In this document: positions 61,901 to 64,000 of the stretch, piece by piece
How positions within the stretch are numbered: position 1 is the stretch's first letter
Layout of the letters: every line of letters begins with the position of its first letter
Origin: an uncultured Lachnospiraceae bacterium
GTDB taxonomy: Bacteria > Bacillota > Clostridia > Lachnospirales > Lachnospiraceae
Direction: 5' to 3'
Assembly (NCBI GenBank): GCA_910586615.1
Contig: CAJUJP010000008.1
Location: 44,547 to 108,546, forward strand
DNA: 64,000 nucleotides
Translations under genes and position numbers: made by a program
The notes under the pieces: generated by a model
Seen by the model: the letters and a program-made list of their open reading frames with translations, nothing else
Database searches by the model: none
Told to the model about the DNA's origin: nothing

Positions 61901-63324
61901 TGATAGGCATAAGGTCCATCGATCTGATCCGCGGTCAGCAGAATAACCACAGAATTCTGATATTCTCCGTTTAAGCTCAGATACATACAATACTTCTGCA
62001 TAGCAGTATTGTAAATGATATCCGGCGCCCACATGTTACTGCCGTTGCCTTCGAAGATTTTCCAGTTGTCCGATGCCGTGCACCATGCATTTGCATCAAA
62101 ACTGCCAAAGGTAACTTCGCCGTCAGCTGCTTTTACTTCCGTTTTGTCGGCAGCCGTTTTCACATTTTTGATCTGTTTTAATTTGATTCCGAATAAATCT
62201 TCATCTTCCTCCGTAGTTTCTTCGGGATCTGTTTCGGTGTCGGTCAGATCTTCCGAAGGTTCGGTGGTATCTGACGGATCCGTATCCGGTTCTGCTTCCG
62301 GTTCCGTTGTATCTGACGGATCTGTATCCGGTTTCGTTTCCTCTTCGGTTGTTGTATCCGAAGGTTCTGTTTCTGACCCGGTTGTACCTGAAGACTCCGT
62401 ATCAGGCCCTGTTGTTTCCTGTTCTGAGTCTGTATCGTCCGTCGAAGCATCTTCTGATCCGGCAGTTGTTTCTTCGGGAATATTGTTTTCTGTTTCCGTT
62501 GTAACTTCTACGTACAAACGATATCCCGCTCCTGCATTTGATACCGTCTTCTGACTCTGTTCCGTCTCCGGTATCATATCACTTTCAGGTTTTGCTGCTG
62601 ATTCTTCTCCGGAGCCTGCTCCATTTTCGGCGCTCGATTCATTCCCGGATTCAGAGTTGTTCCCGGATTCGCTTTCAGCATCTGTTTCATTTCCGGTTCC
62701 AGAGTCTGATTCGTTTCCAGTATCTGATTCATTTTCAGTGTCAGATTCGTTTTCGGTATCCGATTCGTTTTCGGTATCCGATTCGTTTTCAGTGTCAGAT
62801 TCGTTTTCGGTATCCGATTCATTTTCACTATCTGATTCGTCTTCCGATTCGTCTGTATCAATCTCTTCTGACATGTCGTTTTCTAAGTCTTTTACAGATG
62901 CCTTGGCAGCCGTCTGAACATTTTCACCGACCTGAATAGTTCCTTTGTATAAACTGTTGACAAAAGCATTGTCCGGAGTAAGGATATTACCATTTCCATC
63001 CCCAAAAAGTCCATTAATATCAACAGATTCCCAATTCTGCAGGTCACTTGTCTTTGCCACGGCTCTGTGTGATCCAAACACATACCAGTTTTTGCCTTCT
63101 TTGATCACAGACGGATCATGCACAGACTGAGGCGTATAAGACATCTTACGATACAGATTTGCGATTTCTGTATCGGTAACCTGTGTCTTTCCGCTTATGA
63201 TACTGTCAATATCGGTCTCTTCTGCATGAACCTGTTTCATTCCCTGAGGAAGCCCGACATTGCCAAGAATCATACTCGCTGCAAGCACAGCACACAAAAT
63301 CTTTTTACCAGTTCTCTTCTTCAT
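55903..63324 (-). CDS. Giant secreted multidomain GH43 glycosidase
   Basis: The protein has 2473 residues. It has a signal peptide (residues 1-35, cleavage near VHAEE). A GH43 beta-propeller starts at residue 65 with catalytic Asp70 (VHDPSV), resumes after a long insert (about 135-395) and has Asp544 (AIDPAVF), Glu614 (SGEGPY) and His707 (QGHNSA). A GH43-type beta-barrel follows (about 770-880), then atrophied Ig-like domains (885-965 and 1165-1250), three lectin-like modules (about 975-1160, 1258-1435, 1445-1620), three tandem 73-residue repeats (about 1635-1860), then YTG-type Ig-like repeats to the end. No LPXTG or S-layer anchor is visible. It probably degrades an arabinan or xylan-type polymer. 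AGGAGG precedes the ATG. Confidence 0.88.
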   Translation of the reverse strand: MKKRTGKKILCAVLAASMILGNVGLPQGMKQVHAEETDIDSIISGKTQVTDTEIANLYRKMSYTPQSVHDPSVIKEGKNWYVFGSHRAVAKTSDLQNWESVDINGLFGDGNGNILTPDNAFVNSLYKGTIQVGENVQTAAKASVKDLENDMSEEIDTDESEDESDSENESDTENESDTENESDTENESDTENESDTENESDTGNESDSGTGNETDAESESGNNSESGNESSAENGAGSGEESAAKPESDMIPETEQSQKTVSNAGAGYRLYVEVTTETENNIPEETTAGSEDASTDDTDSEQETTGPDTESSGTTGSETEPSDTTTEEETKPDTDPSDTTEPEAEPDTDPSDTTEPSEDLTDTETDPEETTEEDEDLFGIKLKQIKNVKTAADKTEVKAADGEVTFGSFDANAWCTASDNWKIFEGNGSNMWAPDIIYNTAMQKYCMYLSLNGEYQNSVVILLTADQIDGPYAYQGPVVYSGFSAQENAPINYQETDLKYIIGEGAELPARYRKVPNVTVDGNGKITDITAKNEWADYWPHAIDPAVFYDDNGKLWMIYGSWSGGIYALELDETTGLRDYTVSYASDFDEKQQSVTSDPYFGKKIAGGYYVSGEGPYIEKIGNYYYLFMSYGFYAPNGGYSMRIFRSEHPDGPYVDTTGTSAIFEEFKPNFIADYAQEVDRIDTRGMRLMTYYQWDHMSKGEVAQGHNSAIVDGDRAYVVYHTKFNDDTAIHELRVHELFKNKNGWILASPFAFANDDKLDYNAEPTDVAGEYEIIVGDYSRGYDKNSGGGNLAGNYSGPLAEIVTCTLTSEGKITKDGQETGTWTVESGQAYATLTIDGQAYSGVFAEVTKDSAGIKTMCFTGVDEQTGVTLWGAKKLGGKAIIADNVSNPAYVVPEKAYGSFKLPSKGGEGVDLYWQSSNESLVANDGTISELPENDTDVTFTMTMVSGDYYYQKDYTITIVKKDSLTDGRYLVGEAYTNSPLTLPDLSRPSMPNPYYIANTAGIEFSGGVSMEFDVKHTGDVQALGVLFAFNGQSGKLHFTQGSYLGYNATGGWYDANLNNYNLVKDYIGDAIAESGKETAHVTINLSGTGFEVLVDDKLAYDQTIRETDNGGGTLTDYSNVLEWLQKQAPTLCMGFGSFWDDVKANAAISNMKFYVNQADDASVVDSVIAALGNQIPKSTTKDITLPVEGGFGATIQWTTSHPDIIAADGKVTIPEEETEVTLTAEVTKGAVTKTATFKVLVKIPAAPSTSKNVVLKKDLLELTSAAQIELIENPFYGKDLDSLIVDYDITFTEGGYKTGFDGIFAFFNSATTGRVSFQTNPYICLNEMLPAGQENVFLDINHPEKNNLAKDMKFGQEYNVKIVITKTECRIYLDGNLVVNADANTLSGNGDFAELLAYVGKCDQFAWGVGDKHASFWRSELSTVKNISISSNEYKADSKEEVVLADAPTVMDNPLYGKKLDEAVLDFKVKYAESAFMNGWDGLLAFYQPAEGAANGRVSIQTAPYICYNEMEAAEINKWMDLNNPDALKTAGIEIPVTKLDRAETHHYYIRISADEVVMEVDGNPVEQVKNGSAAVSYQDILDYISKCQKFSWGVVAKTNCFWGMEKCTLTDASVKGYYTKEYTDVEEDNKKVTVTLHYPDETTETVILRKNHKLNKPVSEGEDETGKYTIDWYTDEAKTVLYDFEKAVSEDLNLYGSKKYQQDGDENKVTVTLHYPDGTTKTETLEKNSKLDKPLSEGEDEIGKYTIDWYTDEAKTVLYDFETVVSENLDLYGSKNYQPGGSDNKITVMFHYPDGTVETKTVEKNTRLEQPVFEGSDTNGKYGIIWYADEAKTLLYDFDTDVSEDLSLYGSYYYYCEEPGEGDEGSTGPVKTGIWVERIEDQAYTGAAMKPAITVYDGTKKLTEKVDYKVSYSDNKKVSTPEKPAKVTITPCGNYEKASKFFIHFNIVQRKLTKDNVTIKYKPEMNVRRNSKGDPLGQTQKITLKYGKLTVPAKDYTVTYKKGEETVEKLTEAGVYQLIIKTKDTSSFDGELIYDVVVTDKILTSALKFKVAAQNYTGSPLTPDIAVTYKGKSVVPADKKLSDIFDIEYRDNTSAGTATVILTAKADSDYCGSKTLNFKINGTAIQKAVMEGFQSSIPYTGEAVTQNISLKLNKGTADERILEAKDYDIAYTANINAGKVTMTITGKGEFSGTVKKNFTISKINLAQQTDGDVTIQFAETDAQLKAAQDKSGAKPAVKVTWKDKVLEQDKDYTVTYSGNKAAGVNAKVTVKGIGNYTGVRKNALAFEITPKEISDASITIAAEDLKYAANGNYKAKLKVYDNGVKLSAGEYTVGAVENITLEKDEAGNDTHCGTATVQLTGKKNYTGTAAVTIRIKKVLISSAKVTVNGTYYYANGKPVCPAKDKLTVTIGSGKNKVTLSQDEFVIEGYSNNTRKGNATLTIRGEGTYGGTKSVKFKILPKWMKRSN
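62706..62823 (-). repeat. 18-base tandem repeat coding for NESDTE hexapeptides
   Basis: About six copies of an 18-base unit, coding for the hexapeptide ESDTEN with small changes (residues 169-206 of the giant protein), lie head to tail. Unit length is a multiple of three, so copy changes would keep the frame. Confidence 0.85.
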
Positions 63325-63709
63325 TTATACCTCCTGTTTTATTATATTGTAAATTAGTTTAGGAATGAAATAATGTATAAATTTTATTGAAATAATTCAA
63401 CTAAAAAATTTGCATTTGTGCAAACTTTATACTTTTACACTCCAAAACCAGCACCTTATAATGTATAATGTACAGCAATTAAGATTTTCTGTCAATTCTT
63501 ATTTTTTATATTTGTGTATAATATTTTAAATAACTGTATAATTAATTGTGCGATATATCAAATGCAAAAATATATCATATAAAATTAAAATATTTTACCT
63601 TCCTATATAATTATTAATCAATACAGATAAAAACTGTATAAAGCAGATCCGAACCGGTATACTCGTATTTACATTTCTATACCTCATTTTTAGTTCTTAT
63701 AAGATTAGG
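63325..63709. other. Intergenic region upstream of the GH43 gene
   Basis: This 385-base AT-rich stretch holds the operator-like palindrome at 63409-63424 and several TATAAT-like sequences, but no promoter I can place with confidence. No gene is supported. Confidence 0.5.
63409..63424. promoter_or_regulatory. Operator-like palindrome upstream of the GH43 gene
   Basis: TTTGCA and TGCAAA flank TTTG, a perfect 6-base inverted repeat 85 bases before the start codon. A regulator binding site for sugar control is plausible, but no regulator gene is nearby in the window. Confidence 0.45.
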
Positions 63710-63998
63710 GTGTCAAAAGGTACTCTGTCAACTTTACATAGGCAAATTGCACAAATATGTTCGTGAAGCTGTCTTGCTCAGGAGATTGAGATTTTCTTAA
63801 TATTCCGTTCAGCATGTAGCAATTTGCGGGCATGGATGCCCGCAAAAGCCCGTCCCGAGCCTGGATGGCGAGTAAAGGGCGGTTGCGTCCGCTTGCCATT
63901 ACCTTGCCGGAATATTTAGAAAATCCATTCGACAGAGCCGACACAAACGAATATTTTGTGTAATCTGCCTTCTCAGCCTTTCGTAAGCACCTTTTGAC
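63705..63998 (-). CDS. Short open frame inside a repeat element, product unknown
   Basis: An open frame of about 97 codons extends through the element, continuing beyond a GTG at 63944 to the window edge without stops. The sequence contains RPLLAIQARDGLLRASMP and SFTNIFVQFAYVKLTEYLLT. I know of similar short frames in Lachnospiraceae genomes, but I can assign no function, and it may not be translated. Its end coincides with the inverted repeat at 63710-63721. Confidence 0.4.
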   Translation of the reverse strand, partial: VKRCLRKAEKADYTKYSFVSALSNGFSKYSGKVMASGRNRPLLAIQARDGLLRASMPANCYMLNGILRKSQSPEQDSFTNIFVQFAYVKLTEYLLTP

Positions 63999-64000
63999 AC
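63710..64000. mobile_element. Putative repeat element with 12-base terminal inverted repeats
   Basis: GTGTCAAAAGGT at 63710-63721 has an exact inverted copy at 63989-64000, the window edge. The interior is 267 bases and GC-richer than the flank, with an unbroken minus-strand frame. This would suit a small non-autonomous element, or one end of a larger one. Whether it continues beyond the edge cannot be seen. Confidence 0.5.

Noticed and set aside
62706..62823. CRISPR-like repeated units
   Set aside because: The units are directly adjacent with no spacers and code in frame for a hexapeptide repeat.

Overview
The window is a stretch of a low-to-mid GC Firmicutes chromosome, most likely a gut-type Lachnospiraceae (class Clostridia). 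This rests on gene content and order rather than a database match. The block TIGR03960 / TIGR03936 / rng / rplU / prp / rpmA / obg / yhbY / nadD / yqeK / rsfS is the classical clostridial order. L27 carries the cleavable N-terminal extension that pairs with Prp, and hisZ-hisG-hisD-hisB with a HisF-like/HisI/HisE fusion, RecU and a YlbJ-type sporulation membrane protein all fit. I saw no tRNA, rRNA, prophage or CRISPR array. Most genes lie on the minus strand.

Layout. 1-5.5 kb: end of lspA coupled to an RluD-type synthase, an unknown protein plus CstA, a cytidylate-kinase-like protein and a small unknown. 6-9.8 kb: dtd and an AI-2E-type permease (minus), then a TtcA-like tRNA thiolase coupled to a tyrosine recombinase (plus). 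10-11.7 kb: a divergent SOS locus, yneA-like and lexA, with four LexA-box-like sites. 11.9-18.7 kb: the translation and ribosome-assembly block with an L21-type leader. 18.8-20.9 kb: a three-gene accessory module (membrane-anchored MerR regulator, YbjQ, CPBP protease) with a 19-bp-spacer MerR promoter. 21-24.3 kb: the radical SAM pair and a small membrane protein. 24.8-30 kb: the histidine operon. 30.3-39.2 kb: RecU, pseudouridine synthases, YbaK, SDR, an ECF sigma/anti-sigma pair, YgiQ and a HAD phosphatase. 39.4-44 kb: YlbJ, a cell-wall amidase, a coiled-coil protein, coaD and rsmD. 44.1-48.4 kb: a type IIA topoisomerase pair separated by a tandem hairpin repeat. 48.5-53.7 kb: a hybrid histidine kinase, an unknown nuclease-like protein, a diguanylate cyclase and an unknown. 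53.8-55.7 kb: leuCD. 55.9-63.3 kb: a 2473-residue secreted GH43 protein. The last 0.3 kb is part of a repeat or mobile element with terminal inverted repeats.

Most of the window is ordinary housekeeping DNA. The observations most worth following are the GH43 enzyme whose catalytic beta-propeller appears to be interrupted by about 260 disordered acidic residues, the HisF-like domain without its catalytic aspartates fused to HisI-HisE, the membrane-anchored MerR/YbjQ/CPBP module, the ECF sigma operon with a matching ECF-type promoter, and several short dispersed repeats. I did not find a clear new defence or mobile system; the GH43 architecture and the MerR module are the closest to something undescribed.
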